A stretch of DNA of 64,000 nucleotides from Ruminococcus_G sp964621905. GTDB taxonomy: Bacteria; Bacillota; Clostridia; Lachnospirales; Lachnospiraceae. Both the position numbers and the translations under genes were made by a program. Shown one piece after another: positions 8,278-16,664 of the stretch; within the stretch, counting starts at the first letter, position 1, and every line of letters starts with the position of its first letter. The notes under the pieces are model-generated. The model did not search any database and had not been told where the DNA came from. It was given only the letters and a program-made list of their open reading frames with translations. The stretch is taken from positions 62,001 to 126,000 of the forward strand of contig CAZUNG010000003.1 in NCBI GenBank assembly GCA_964621905.1, written 5' to 3'.

Positions 8278-9876
8278 ATGCAGGTTACTTTTTTAGGAGC
8301 TACCCATGAAGTTACCGGAAGCTGCACGCTGATTGAAGCGAACGGGCACCGGTTTTTGGTGGATTGCGGGATGCAGCAGGGACCGGATGTATATGAAAAC
8401 AAGGAGCTGCCGGTGACACCATCGGATATAGAATTTGTTCTATTGACGCATGCGCATATTGACCATTCAGGAAATCTTCCACTGCTTTATGCGAAGGGTT
8501 TTCGAGGTACCATTTATACCACGAATGCGACGCGGGATTTGTGCGAGATTATGTTAAAGGACAGTGCACATATTCAGATGTTTGAGGCAGAGTGGAGAAA
8601 CCGGAAAGGGCGCAGAAGCGGAAAAGAAGAATTTGTGCCGGCGTACACGTTTGAAGATGCGCTGGGTGCCATTGGTTTGATTGCAGGCTGTAATTATCAG
8701 GAAATTGTAAATATTACAGATGGGGTACAGGCACGTTTTGTTGATGCGGGGCATTTGTTAGGGTCATCAAGTATTGAAATCTGGCTGACAGAAGACGGTG
8801 AGAAAAGAAAAATTGTTTTCTCAGGGGATATTGGAAACGAAGAACAGCCGATTATCAAGGATCCACAGTACATTGAAGAAGCTGATTATGTTGTGATTGA
8901 ATCCACGTATGGAGACCGGGTTCATGAGAAGGTTGAGGATTACACGGAAGCTTTGGCGGCAGTGATTCAGGAAACCTTTGATAAAGGCGGCAATGTTGTA
9001 ATTCCGTCATTCGCTGTGGGAAGAACGCAGGAGATGCTGTATTTTCTAAGGCAGATCAAGCAGCAGAAGATGGTTCAGGGATATGGGAACTTTAAAGTAT
9101 ATGTAGACAGTCCGCTTGCGGTGGAGGCCACCAGTATTTTTCAGGAACATCATGAAGAATGTTACGATGAAATTGCTCAGGAGATCTTAGATGAAGGGGT
9201 GAACCCGATCAGTTTTCCAGGACTGCGGCTCTCTGTCAGTACTGACGAGTCCAGGGCGATTAATGCAGATGATGAACGTAAAGTGATTATCTCTGCCAGC
9301 GGCATGTGTGACGCAGGGCGCATCAAACATCACTTAAAGCATAATCTCTGGAGAAGAGAGTGCACCATTCTGTTTGTCGGGTATCAGGCAGTCGGCACAT
9401 TGGGCAGGATTTTGCTGGAAGGCGTGGATACCGTAAAGCTTTTTGGCGAAGAGATTATCGTTCAGGCGGATATTCGTATGCTCCCGGGAATCAGTGGCCA
9501 TGCCGATGTGAACGGCCTGCTCAGATGGGCCCGTGCGTACAAAAAGCCCCCGAAGATGATGTTTGTGAATCACGGGGATGACATGGTATGTAATGTGTTT
9601 GCGAGAAGAATACAGGAGGAGCTTGGCATTTCAACCATGGCACCGTTCAGCGGAACGATCTACGACTTAAAGGCAAATACGTGTGTGCTGGAGACTCAGG
9701 GGATAGAGAAAAAGAAGAGAGTGAAGGCTGTGAAACCTTCATCGGTATATGAACGTCTCGTAGCTGCCGGCCAGCGGCTGATGACGGTGATCCGGCATAA
9801 TGAGGGCGGAGCGAATAAAGACCTTGCCAAGCTGACAGGGCAGATTAATTCCCTCTGTGATAAGTGGGACAGATAA
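8278..9876 (+). CDS. MBL-fold beta-CASP metallohydrolase (RNase-like, YSH1 family)
   Basis: A 532-residue metallo-beta-lactamase fold protein of the beta-CASP group, which comprises RNA-processing nucleases. Motifs present: HAHIDHSGN (motif 2, HxHxDH), GHLLGSS (motif 3), SGDIG (motif 4), the CASP region with SFAVGRTQE, SASGMCDAGRIKHHL and VGYQAVGTLGR, and the C-terminal GHADVNGLL and VNHGDD of the RMMBL part. It would use two zinc ions for phosphodiester cleavage in the cytoplasm. An extra C-terminal segment (about residues 465-532) has no recognised domain. The ATG at 8278 is chosen over the TTG at 8272 because AAGGGGG lies 7 bases upstream. Single-gene unit between two terminators. Confidence 0.93.
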   Translation: MQVTFLGATHEVTGSCTLIEANGHRFLVDCGMQQGPDVYENKELPVTPSDIEFVLLTHAHIDHSGNLPLLYAKGFRGTIYTTNATRDLCEIMLKDSAHIQMFEAEWRNRKGRRSGKEEFVPAYTFEDALGAIGLIAGCNYQEIVNITDGVQARFVDAGHLLGSSSIEIWLTEDGEKRKIVFSGDIGNEEQPIIKDPQYIEEADYVVIESTYGDRVHEKVEDYTEALAAVIQETFDKGGNVVIPSFAVGRTQEMLYFLRQIKQQKMVQGYGNFKVYVDSPLAVEATSIFQEHHEECYDEIAQEILDEGVNPISFPGLRLSVSTDESRAINADDERKVIISASGMCDAGRIKHHLKHNLWRRECTILFVGYQAVGTLGRILLEGVDTVKLFGEEIIVQADIRMLPGISGHADVNGLLRWARAYKKPPKMMFVNHGDDMVCNVFARRIQEELGISTMAPFSGTIYDLKANTCVLETQGIEKKKRVKAVKPSSVYERLVAAGQRLMTVIRHNEGGANKDLAKLTGQINSLCDKWDR

Positions 9877-9918
9877 ACGAAGCGGTTTGAAGTATTGACC
9901 TATAATATAAGAAGAAAG

Positions 9919-9957
9919 ACCCACAGCAGCATCTGATCTGCCGCTGTGGGTATCTTT
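9919..9957. terminator. Bidirectional terminator between convergent genes
   Basis: ACCCACAGC (9919-9927) pairs with GCTGTGGGT (9943-9951), followed by ATCTTTTT. It lies between the beta-CASP gene and the convergent TSCPD gene and can serve the first; the reverse strand has a shorter T-run (GTCTTTCTTC) and could serve the second. Confidence 0.75.
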
Positions 9958-9967
9958 TTGACAATGG

Positions 9968-10204
9968 TTAAAGTGTGGCCTTCAGGGCCTTTGCGAGCTG
10001 GTCAGGACATGAAGTCTGCTTGAAGCCGCACCGGATACCTTCCAGACGGTTGATGACCTCAGTGACCTCCATACCTTCAACCAGGGATGAAAGTCCCTTC
10101 GTATTGCCGTTGCATCCGCCCTGAAATTGTACATTATGTACCTTTCCATCTTCTACTTCAAATTGGATTGCTGACGAACAGACACCTTTTGTTTTATACA
10201 CCAT
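9968..10204 (-). CDS. TSCPD domain protein (TIGR03905 type)
   Basis: A 78-residue protein consisting almost only of a TSCPD domain. This module is also found at the end of some ribonucleotide reductases and as a standalone protein (TIGR03905) in Firmicutes. Visible features are the QGGCNGNTKGLSSLVEGM segment, the RCGFKQTSCPDQLA motif that names the family, and three conserved cysteines. Function is unknown; metal or redox chemistry through the cysteines is likely. A GGAGGAA ribosome site precedes the ATG on the minus strand. Single gene, sharing a terminator with the convergent beta-CASP gene. Confidence 0.9.
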   Translation of the reverse strand: MVYKTKGVCSSAIQFEVEDGKVHNVQFQGGCNGNTKGLSSLVEGMEVTEVINRLEGIRCGFKQTSCPDQLAKALKATL

Positions 10205-10385
10205 ATGATATTCCTCCTTGTAATTTAAGATTATGTCAACTTGAGCTTTTTGGTCAGTGCTTACTGAGTATTATATCAAAGAATAAAAAAAGATGCTACC
10301 GGAATATTCCATTGGGGGAATGTCTTTGTTATAATGAGACAGGAAGAATGACCGGCAGATATCACGGAAAAGGAGAATTACAACA

Positions 10386-11084
10386 ATGAATAAAATCGGT
10401 ATTATTGGAGCAATGGATGAAGAAATCATAAAATTAAAAGAACGGATGCTGGATGTGAAGGTGACTGTCAAAGCATCTATGGAATTTCACGCTGGGACGC
10501 TTGAGGGAAAGAAAGTCGTTGTCGTGCGCTCCGGAATCGGAAAGGTCAATGCTGCTGTCTGCACGCAGATTCTGGTGGATGATTACAACGTGGATGCTGT
10601 GATTAATACAGGAATAGCAGGTTCTCTGAAAAATGAGATCAATATCGGTGACATTGTAATTTCTACGGATACGCTGCAGCATGATATGGATGCAAGAGCG
10701 TTTGGTTATGCGGTAGGACAGATCCCGCGAATGGAAGTACTGTCATTTCCGGCGGATCAAACGCTCATCAGCCAGGCAGAGAAATCCTGCCGGGAGGTGA
10801 ATCCTGAAATTGGTGTCTTTCAAGGCCGCGTGGTAAGCGGTGACCAGTTTATCGCGGATGCCGCAGTCAAAGATACGATTGCAACAAATTTCAGTGGTTA
10901 CTGCACAGAGATGGAAGGAGCTGCGATTGGACAGGCTGCTTATCTGAATCAAATCCCATACGTCGTGATCCGTTCTATTTCGGATAAAGCGGACAACAGT
11001 GCATCCATGGATTATCCGACGTTTGAGAAACATGCGATTGAAAATGGTGTTCGTCTTGTGGAACATATGGTACGAAATCTGTAG
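10386..11084 (+). CDS. mtnN: 5'-methylthioadenosine/S-adenosylhomocysteine nucleosidase
   Basis: A 232-residue nucleoside phosphorylase-fold enzyme that splits methylthioadenosine and S-adenosylhomocysteine to adenine and the thioribose, recycling SAM by-products and feeding autoinducer-2 synthesis. The start MNKIGIIGAMDEEI, the SGIGKVNAA segment, NTGIAGSL, the GDQFI catalytic loop region, the FxxxxCTEMEGAAI substrate-binding motif and the C-terminal RSISDKAD (catalytic aspartate) are intact. Length is typical. AAAGGAG lies 10 bases before the ATG. It stands alone with no luxS or methionine salvage genes adjacent in this window. Confidence 0.95.
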   Translation: MNKIGIIGAMDEEIIKLKERMLDVKVTVKASMEFHAGTLEGKKVVVVRSGIGKVNAAVCTQILVDDYNVDAVINTGIAGSLKNEINIGDIVISTDTLQHDMDARAFGYAVGQIPRMEVLSFPADQTLISQAEKSCREVNPEIGVFQGRVVSGDQFIADAAVKDTIATNFSGYCTEMEGAAIGQAAYLNQIPYVVIRSISDKADNSASMDYPTFEKHAIENGVRLVEHMVRNL

Positions 11085-11131
11085 AAATCTGACGACTGCG
11101 ATTTTTGCATGAAAAAGTCGAACGATTTTTG

Positions 11132-11160
11132 TTTCCAAAATCCCCCGGTTGCTATATAAT
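11132..11160 (+). promoter_or_regulatory. Candidate sigma-A promoter
   Basis: TTTCCA (11132-11137), 17-base spacer, TATAAT (11155-11160), 50 bases before the ATG of the membrane protein at 11211. The -35 box is weak; the call rests mainly on the perfect -10 and spacing. Confidence 0.45.
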
Positions 11161-11210
11161 GACGATACCGAAGCAGGGAGTTTCGGTCCAAAAAAAGGGG
11201 GTAACGAATT

Positions 11211-11888
11211 ATGTTAAATAGTATGATGCAGAATAACACATTGTTTTATGCGATCGCAGCGCTTACGGTCCTGGGGACGGTATGGATGCTGATGGTTAAT
11301 GCCTTTTTTGGCAGGACGATCCGTGATATGGACCGGATAGATTCGCCCAAAGGCAAATGGATGAAAGAATTCATAAAGAACTATCAGATACGGGTTATGA
11401 AACATCAAAAGATACAGAACGCAGAAGCGTTTATCCGAACACAGCTGAACAGGGGTAAAAGCTTCGGCGTTTTTATTTACCAGCTGAAACGTTGGAGCGG
11501 CTACTGCGGTCTCGCATGTATCGTACTGATGGGCATTGGATTATATGGAACGTATATTTATGATTATTCTCAGATGGCACGTTATCAATACCTGCTTGCA
11601 GGAGTGCTTTCTTCACTGATACTCCTTCTTCTCCGTCCGTTCCTCTGTTTTGGACAGAAGGAAGACATGCTTTTAGATGGTCTGACTGATTATATGGAAA
11701 ATCAGTCGGAAATGCCTGAAAAGCAGGAAGCAATACCGGCAGCCACGCAGGAGGACAGGGACAGCCTGGCAGCACAGGTTACCGAGGGGATCCGCCAGAC
11801 GGCAGCCAGCTCATCGAAATTTTCGCATCTTCTGACTCCGGAAGAAGAAAATATCATGAGGGAGGTAATAAAAGAGTATTTGACTTGA
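11211..11888 (+). CDS. Membrane protein of unknown function
   Basis: A 225-residue protein with one transmembrane helix near the N-terminus (about 10-29), two more in the middle (about 98-118 and 127-144), and a soluble Gln/Glu-rich C-terminal tail of about 75 residues ending in a short helical LTPEEENIMREVIKEYL. Between the first and second helices is a basic segment of about 65 residues, presumably cytoplasmic. I do not recognise the family. The start at 11211 has AAAGGGGG upstream. The ordered terminal helix EEENIMREVIKEYL looks like a short docking element (inference). It is followed by pgi after 73 bases and may be cotranscribed. Confidence 0.6.
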   Translation: MLNSMMQNNTLFYAIAALTVLGTVWMLMVNAFFGRTIRDMDRIDSPKGKWMKEFIKNYQIRVMKHQKIQNAEAFIRTQLNRGKSFGVFIYQLKRWSGYCGLACIVLMGIGLYGTYIYDYSQMARYQYLLAGVLSSLILLLLRPFLCFGQKEDMLLDGLTDYMENQSEMPEKQEAIPAATQEDRDSLAAQVTEGIRQTAASSSKFSHLLTPEEENIMREVIKEYLT

Positions 11889-11961
11889 TTCAGATGCTTT
11901 ATTTTGATAAACTGTTAAGTATGAAATACAGGAGCAAATGATAGAAAAGGGGTACGTGCAT

Positions 11962-13311
11962 ATGGGAAAGAAAGTTACAGTTGATTATCGAAAAGCAGTA
12001 GATTTTATTGGTGACCATGAGTTACAGTCCATGAAGGAAATTGTCCAGGCAGCCAAAAAAGTACTGGTTGACAAATCTGGACAGGGCAATGATTTCCTGG
12101 GGTGGATTGATTTGCCGGTGGCATATGACAAAGTGGAATTTGCCCGCATCAAAGAATCCGCAGCGAAGATTCAAAGTGACTCGGACGTACTTCTTGTTAT
12201 CGGAATCGGCGGCTCTTATCTGGGGGCGAGAGCGGCGATTGAGTTTTTAAGACATGGTTTCTATAATAACCTGTCAAAAGAAGCCCGCAAAACTCCGGAA
12301 ATTTATTTTGTAGGTAATAATATCAGCAGCAATTATATCCAGGGCCTGATCGATGTGGTCGGGGATCGGGATTTCTCTATTAATATGATTTCCAAGTCGG
12401 GAACGACCACGGAACCGGCGATCGCCTTCCGGGTGTTTAAGGAAATCTTGGAACGTAAGTACGGAAAAGAAGAAGCGGCTAAGAGAATTTACGCGACGAC
12501 TGACAAAGCCAGAGGGGCCCTTAAGAATCTGGCAACGGAAGCTGGCTATGAGAGCTTTGTTGTTCCGGATGATGTCGGCGGAAGATTTTCTGTACTGACA
12601 GCGGTAGGCCTGCTGCCAATTGCAGTCAGCGGGGCGGATATTGACCTGTTGATGAAAGGCGCGGAAGACCAGAGAACATTATCGCTGGAGGAGCCATTTG
12701 AAAATAACGATGCACTGCAATATGCAGCCATCCGCAACATTCTCCTTAGAAAAGGAAAAACAGTGGAGGTACTGGCCAATTATGAGCCGAGCCTGCACTA
12801 TGTGTCTGAGTGGTGGAAGCAGCTGTATGGAGAGAGCGAAGGAAAAGACCAGAAAGGTATTTTCCCGGCGGCGGTGGATCTGACTACGGACTTACATTCG
12901 ATGGGACAGTTTATTCAGGACGGTGCGAGAATCATGTTCGAGACTGTTTTGAATGTAGAAGAATCCCGTTGTGAAATTAAGATGAAGGAAGAACCGGTAG
13001 ACCTGGATGGCCTGAATTATCTGGCCGGCCAGACGGTTGATTTTATAAATAAAAGTGCCATGAACGGTACGATTCTGGCACATACCGACGGCAGTGTGCC
13101 CAACCTGATGGTGCATATCCCGAAACAGGACGAGTATTACCTCGGACAGTTGTTTTATTTCTTCGAATTCGCCTGCGGCGTGAGCGGATATATCCTGGGT
13201 GTCAATCCGTTTAATCAGCCTGGTGTAGAAAGCTACAAGAAGAACATGTTCGCACTTCTTGGCAAGCCCGGATTTGAAAAAGAAAGGGAGGAACTGCTGA
13301 AGCGGTTGTAA
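11962..13311 (+). CDS. pgi: Glucose-6-phosphate isomerase
   Basis: A 449-residue phosphoglucose isomerase that interconverts glucose 6-phosphate and fructose 6-phosphate in glycolysis. Visible motifs: IGIGGSYLGARA (sugar-phosphate binding), SKSGTTTEPAIAFR (SIS domain), DDVGGRFSVLTAVG, the catalytic region GESEGKDQKG and the C-terminal FNQPGVESYK. The length matches the short Firmicutes form. The frame is open from 11938, but the ATG at 11962 (MGKKVTVDY) follows AAAAGGGG and fits homologues better. The downstream nitroreductase begins within about 20 bases, so the two are probably cotranscribed. Confidence 0.95.
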   Translation: MGKKVTVDYRKAVDFIGDHELQSMKEIVQAAKKVLVDKSGQGNDFLGWIDLPVAYDKVEFARIKESAAKIQSDSDVLLVIGIGGSYLGARAAIEFLRHGFYNNLSKEARKTPEIYFVGNNISSNYIQGLIDVVGDRDFSINMISKSGTTTEPAIAFRVFKEILERKYGKEEAAKRIYATTDKARGALKNLATEAGYESFVVPDDVGGRFSVLTAVGLLPIAVSGADIDLLMKGAEDQRTLSLEEPFENNDALQYAAIRNILLRKGKTVEVLANYEPSLHYVSEWWKQLYGESEGKDQKGIFPAAVDLTTDLHSMGQFIQDGARIMFETVLNVEESRCEIKMKEEPVDLDGLNYLAGQTVDFINKSAMNGTILAHTDGSVPNLMVHIPKQDEYYLGQLFYFFEFACGVSGYILGVNPFNQPGVESYKKNMFALLGKPGFEKEREELLKRL

Positions 13312-13331
13312 AAAATATGGAAGATTATAAG

Positions 13332-13877
13332 ATGGATTTTGAGGCTCTGCAATTAAGAAGAGAGAGCTGCCGGGTTTACAGCGAGAAACCCGTACCGCGT
13401 GATGTCCTGACACATCTGGTGGATGTGGCGCGTATGTCACCCAGTGGCTGTAACGCACAGCCATGGCGTTTTATCATCGTGGACGAACCGGGTCCGCGGG
13501 AAAAACTGATCGAGGCCCTTGATGACGACGGCCTTACCGGCTGCCCCTGGGGGGACCGTGTTCCCAATTTCATTGTTATCTGTGAGGATGAAGCACATCT
13601 GATGCCCGGAGTGGGAGAACGTTACGGTTCTCAGCATTTTGCACAGATGGATATCGGCATGGCAGCCATGGGACTGTGCTATGAAGCGACAGCGATGGGA
13701 CTGGGCACATGTATGATCGGTACGCTGAGTCAGGAAAAGGTGCACCGTGCACTCGGCATTCCAGAGGAGAGGGTGGTTCGGCTGATCATCACAGTCGGAT
13801 ATCCGGCAAAAGAAGGAGAGCCGCGCAAAAAAGCCCGGAAGTCTTTGGATGAGATCTTAAGCTATAATAAATGGTAA
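13332..13877 (+). CDS. Nitroreductase family protein
   Basis: A 181-residue FMN-dependent oxidoreductase of the nitroreductase fold. The N-terminal RRESCRVYSEKPV motif, the ARMSPSGCNAQPWRFIIV segment (FMN binding) and the late GLGTCMIG and VGYPAKEGEPRKKARKSLDEI motifs are typical. Members reduce nitro compounds, quinones or flavins with NAD(P)H; the true substrate cannot be read from sequence. Two starts are possible: ATG 13317 lies 6 bases after the pgi stop without a good ribosome site, and ATG 13332 has GGAAGA at proper spacing and begins where homologues usually do. A terminator follows after about 50 bases. Confidence 0.9.
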   Translation: MDFEALQLRRESCRVYSEKPVPRDVLTHLVDVARMSPSGCNAQPWRFIIVDEPGPREKLIEALDDDGLTGCPWGDRVPNFIVICEDEAHLMPGVGERYGSQHFAQMDIGMAAMGLCYEATAMGLGTCMIGTLSQEKVHRALGIPEERVVRLIITVGYPAKEGEPRKKARKSLDEILSYNKW

Positions 13878-13930
13878 TTATATTCAGCTGAATATCAGAG
13901 GGACGGAAGCGCATCCGGAACTCTTAACAC

Positions 13931-13975
13931 AGGTCTTTGGCCGTATCATGGAAGGTACGGTCAGGGGCCTTTTCT
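13931..13975 (+). terminator. Rho-independent terminator
   Basis: AGGTCTTTGGCCGTATC (13931-13947) pairs with GGTACGGTCAGGGGCCT (13954-13970) with several G-T pairs, followed by TTTCT. It closes the pgi-nitroreductase unit. Confidence 0.7.
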
Positions 13976-14070
13976 AATGTGCAGGATTTTTGAAAAACAA
14001 ATTTGTCAAAGCGGATGATAAGATCAAGTTAAAGTTAAGCGAAAGCTGAAGTTGAGGAAGGAGAATGATG

Positions 14071-14856
14071 ATGAAAAAGAAAATGGTAAGAGGGATTCTG
14101 GCAATGCTGGCGGTTATGATGATAACTCCGACGGCGGTGTCTGCAAAATCGGTGTATATATTAAAGGACAGTGGCAGCAAAAAGATATCGGCAAAGGATC
14201 TTTCCGGCATGTCAGCTGAGGAGCTGCGGACTGCGAGAAATGAGATCCTGGCAAGACATGGGTATATCTTTGACAGCACTGATCTGAAGAAATATTTTAA
14301 TCATCAGAGCTGGTATCAGCCGTCTGAGGGGTATGAGGATTCCTGTCTGAGTGATACGGAACAGAAAAATATGGAACTGATATATCAAAAGGAACTGAAA
14401 AAAAGGCAGGAAGAAGCCACGGCAAAATTTGAGGAAAACCAGAAGCTCGCAGCAAAAGGAGAAGTACAGCCCATGTCTTCCTCGTGGGTCTATATGGAAA
14501 GCCCCTATTACTTTGAAGAGCTGAGGGGAATGTGGGTGGATAAATCTGACCCTGTCTATCCGCGTATCCTGGAATTTTGGAAGGAGGACAGAGTTTACCG
14601 CTATCGGTACTACAGTATCGTGCCAGGCAATGGAAACGGGCTGGGGATCGGCGTGACAGAGACTGCTTTTGAATACTGTGCCGGGACATTTACACTGGAC
14701 AGTCAAAATGGCTTTGTTGACTGTTATGTAGGCAGCAGCAGTGAGATCTATACAAGTTTCGTGTATGACGTGATGTCTGATACACTGGTAAAAGCCAGCA
14801 TGGATAACGATCGTCCGACCTTTGTGAAAGACAATGCTTATACGTACAGACAGTGA
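14071..14856 (+). CDS. Secreted YARHG domain protein
   Basis: A 261-residue exported protein. The signal peptide spans about residues 1-25 (KKKMVRGILAMLAVMMITP, ending VSAKS). A YARHG domain follows (about 40-110): the ELRTARNEILARHGYIF core is the family signature, with WYQPS after it. The C-terminal half is beta-rich and unrecognised. YARHG is an extracellular domain of unknown function common in Firmicutes. Three consecutive ATGs occur at 14065, 14068 and 14071; the last lies best relative to AGGAAGGA. The gene ends in a perfect hairpin shared with the convergent gene. Confidence 0.85.
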   Translation: MKKKMVRGILAMLAVMMITPTAVSAKSVYILKDSGSKKISAKDLSGMSAEELRTARNEILARHGYIFDSTDLKKYFNHQSWYQPSEGYEDSCLSDTEQKNMELIYQKELKKRQEEATAKFEENQKLAAKGEVQPMSSSWVYMESPYYFEELRGMWVDKSDPVYPRILEFWKEDRVYRYRYYSIVPGNGNGLGIGVTETAFEYCAGTFTLDSQNGFVDCYVGSSSEIYTSFVYDVMSDTLVKASMDNDRPTFVKDNAYTYRQ

Positions 14857-14900
14857 AAAGAAAGTGGAACGGTCGTCCCAACCGTTCCACTTTCTTTTAT
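14857..14900. terminator. Bidirectional terminator
   Basis: A 17-bp perfect inverted repeat starting GAAAGTGGAACGGT (within 14857-14873) and ending ACCGTTCCACTTTC (from 14881), with T-runs on both strands. It sits between the convergent YARHG gene and the small gene at 14897. Confidence 0.88.
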
Positions 14901-15160
14901 TCTTCGATGATCTGAATTTCCAGATGATCAAAGTCAATATTTTCAATAAAGTTATCCTGACAAAAACGGGTTTTGCCAAGGCGCTGAAATTCCTGGATGT
15001 TGGAATCAAGCCAGATGGGTTTGCCAAGATCCCAGTCATCGCAGGCTTTGATCACGCCATTCAGGATCTTGTGTGTCCTTGTGTCATCTGTATCGTCTTC
15101 CATCACGGTATCTAGTATCATGCGGTTATTCTTCCACTGCTTTATCCACATTCTGAACAT
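14897..15160 (-). CDS. Small conserved protein of unknown function (87 residues)
   Basis: An 87-residue cytoplasmic, acidic protein (MFRMWIKQWKNNRMI at the start, DFDHLEIQIIEE at the end). I recall near-identical small proteins in many Lachnospiraceae, always as a single gene without assigned function; this is memory, not a search. The WDLGKPIWLDSNIQEFQ segment looks like the conserved core. A GGGAGGTGA ribosome site lies just upstream on the minus strand. It shares the terminator at 14857-14900 with the YARHG gene. Confidence 0.75.
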   Translation of the reverse strand: MFRMWIKQWKNNRMILDTVMEDDTDDTRTHKILNGVIKACDDWDLGKPIWLDSNIQEFQRLGKTRFCQDNFIENIDFDHLEIQIIEE

Positions 15161-15241
15161 AAAACGTCACCTCCCTGAAATTTGCGTCTACCAGCATCAT
15201 AGACCAAAGCGGCGGGAAAGGCAACGGGTAAATGCAAGGAA

Positions 15242-15748
15242 TTACACCGGAGATATAAATAATCCGATGTCCGGAGGGAAAAATGTAAAGAGAAAGAAGG
15301 CCAGAGTTAACGTTAAGGTAATCATGATGACCGCATTACGATAAGGCTGAACCCGGCAGTTTTTTGTCAGCCGGTATGCGATCATAAATGCAGCGATGAC
15401 ACTGACAAGGAAAGTCGCAATATCAAGCAGAAGCAGGTGAAAGCTCAGTATGCCGGTATATGTATAGAAGATGATGGGGATCAGAAAGCATCCAATGACT
15501 GTACCGGCTAACAGACCGGAGAGGACACAGGGGTACGCTGCGTGCTGTCTGTAAGAAATAAACAGAGAGCAGATCAGCATTGGAAAAAACAACAGCTTCA
15601 TATGCTCCCAGGTAGATTCACTGACCGGTGAGAACAGGCCAGCGATCGGATTGCTGTCGGTCCAGCCGTATACGAAATGCAGCAGAGTTCCGGTTATGGC
15701 GACGAAGACGGCGCCACAGATAAAAGAGCGGTATAAGGATTTGTTCAT
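15242..15748 (-). CDS. DUF6512 family membrane protein
   Basis: A 168-residue polytopic membrane protein with about five transmembrane helices. The segment AGLFSPVSESTWEHMKLLFFP between the first and second helices is the family signature as I know it from Clostridia. Function is unknown. The track-style start would be a GTG at 15757, but that codon overlaps the GAGGTG ribosome site; the ATG at 15748 (MNKSLYRSF) has the right spacing and is used here. It is divergent from the two-component system, and the space between them carries repeated TGTTATAGTATA boxes. Confidence 0.82.
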   Translation of the reverse strand: MNKSLYRSFICGAVFVAITGTLLHFVYGWTDSNPIAGLFSPVSESTWEHMKLLFFPMLICSLFISYRQHAAYPCVLSGLLAGTVIGCFLIPIIFYTYTGILSFHLLLLDIATFLVSVIAAFMIAYRLTKNCRVQPYRNAVIMITLTLTLAFFLFTFFPPDIGLFISPV

Positions 15749-15761
15749 GATAATCACCTCG

Positions 15762-15900
15762 TGTTATAGTATATGCCAATGCAGGCTGATGCGTTCTTCC
15801 CGTATTTTTTGTGCTTAATGATTTCTTAAGATTTTTCAAAACGAAAAATAAAGAATTGCTTGTTATAGTATAGAAAAGCGGAGGTGGTTAAGCTATACTA
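15762..15900. promoter_or_regulatory. Divergent promoter region with repeated boxes
   Basis: The 12-base box TGTTATAGTATA occurs twice, at 15762-15773 and 15861-15872. The second copy also forms an inverted repeat, TAGTATAG (15866-15873) with CTATACTA (15893-15900), just before the leader of the response regulator gene. Both boxes also look like -10 elements, so part of the match could be promoter consensus. A shared operator for the response regulator is possible (inference). Confidence 0.45.
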
Positions 15901-15953
15901 AAGTTCAAAGAGAATTGATACAGCCCTTTGAACGAGGGAGATGAGGTGAAGTG

Positions 15954-16643
15954 ATGTTAAACGTATTGGTATGTGATGACGATAAAGAAATCGTAGATGC
16001 GATTGAGATCTATCTGTCGCAGGAGGGATATCGAATCCTGAAAGCTTATGATGGAATACAGGCGCTTGCTATCATGAAGAAGGAGGAGATACACCTTCTG
16101 ATTCTGGATATCATGATGCCGAGGATGGATGGGATCCGTGCTACTTTAAAAATCAGGGAGGAGAGCAATATACCGATCATCATGCTGTCGGCAAAGTCTG
16201 AGGATACGGATAAGATTCTGGGACTGAACATGGGCGCTGATGATTATGTGACAAAACCGTTCAATCCGCTGGAGCTCGTGGCAAGAGCAAAGTCTCAGCT
16301 GCGCAGATATACAAAACTCGGCAATATACAGGAGACGGATAATGTATTCCGTGCGGGTGGTCTTACGATCAATGATGACCGAAAAGAGGTCACAGTAGAT
16401 GATGATCCGGTAAAACTGACACCGATCGAATACAACATCCTGCTTCTGCTTATGAAAAATCAGGGAAGGGTATTTTCGATTGAGCAGATCTATGAGAATA
16501 TCTGGCAGGAAGAAGCGATCGCCGCAGATAATACGGTGGCTGTCCATATCCGCCATATCCGTGAAAAGATAGAGATCAATCCCAAAGAGCCACGTTATCT
16601 GAAAGTGGTATGGGGCGTCGGCTATAAAATTGAAAAATTATAG
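15954..16643 (+). CDS. OmpR-family response regulator
   Basis: A 229-residue two-domain regulator. The receiver domain (1-115) has the acidic pair D8/D9, phospho-acceptor D52 in LDIMMPRMDG, the T/S position in MLSAKSED and K in TKPFNP. The C-terminal winged helix (about 130-229) shows LTPIEYNILLLLMKNQGRVFS and AVHIRHIREKIE. It is VanR-like by overall pattern. The ATG at 15954 follows GAGGTG; a GTG three bases earlier is less likely. The partner kinase gene begins 21 bases after the stop, so the two form an operon. Confidence 0.93.
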   Translation: MLNVLVCDDDKEIVDAIEIYLSQEGYRILKAYDGIQALAIMKKEEIHLLILDIMMPRMDGIRATLKIREESNIPIIMLSAKSEDTDKILGLNMGADDYVTKPFNPLELVARAKSQLRRYTKLGNIQETDNVFRAGGLTINDDRKEVTVDDDPVKLTPIEYNILLLLMKNQGRVFSIEQIYENIWQEEAIAADNTVAVHIRHIREKIEINPKEPRYLKVVWGVGYKIEKL

Positions 16644-16664
16644 GGAATTATGAGAGGAGTGTAA

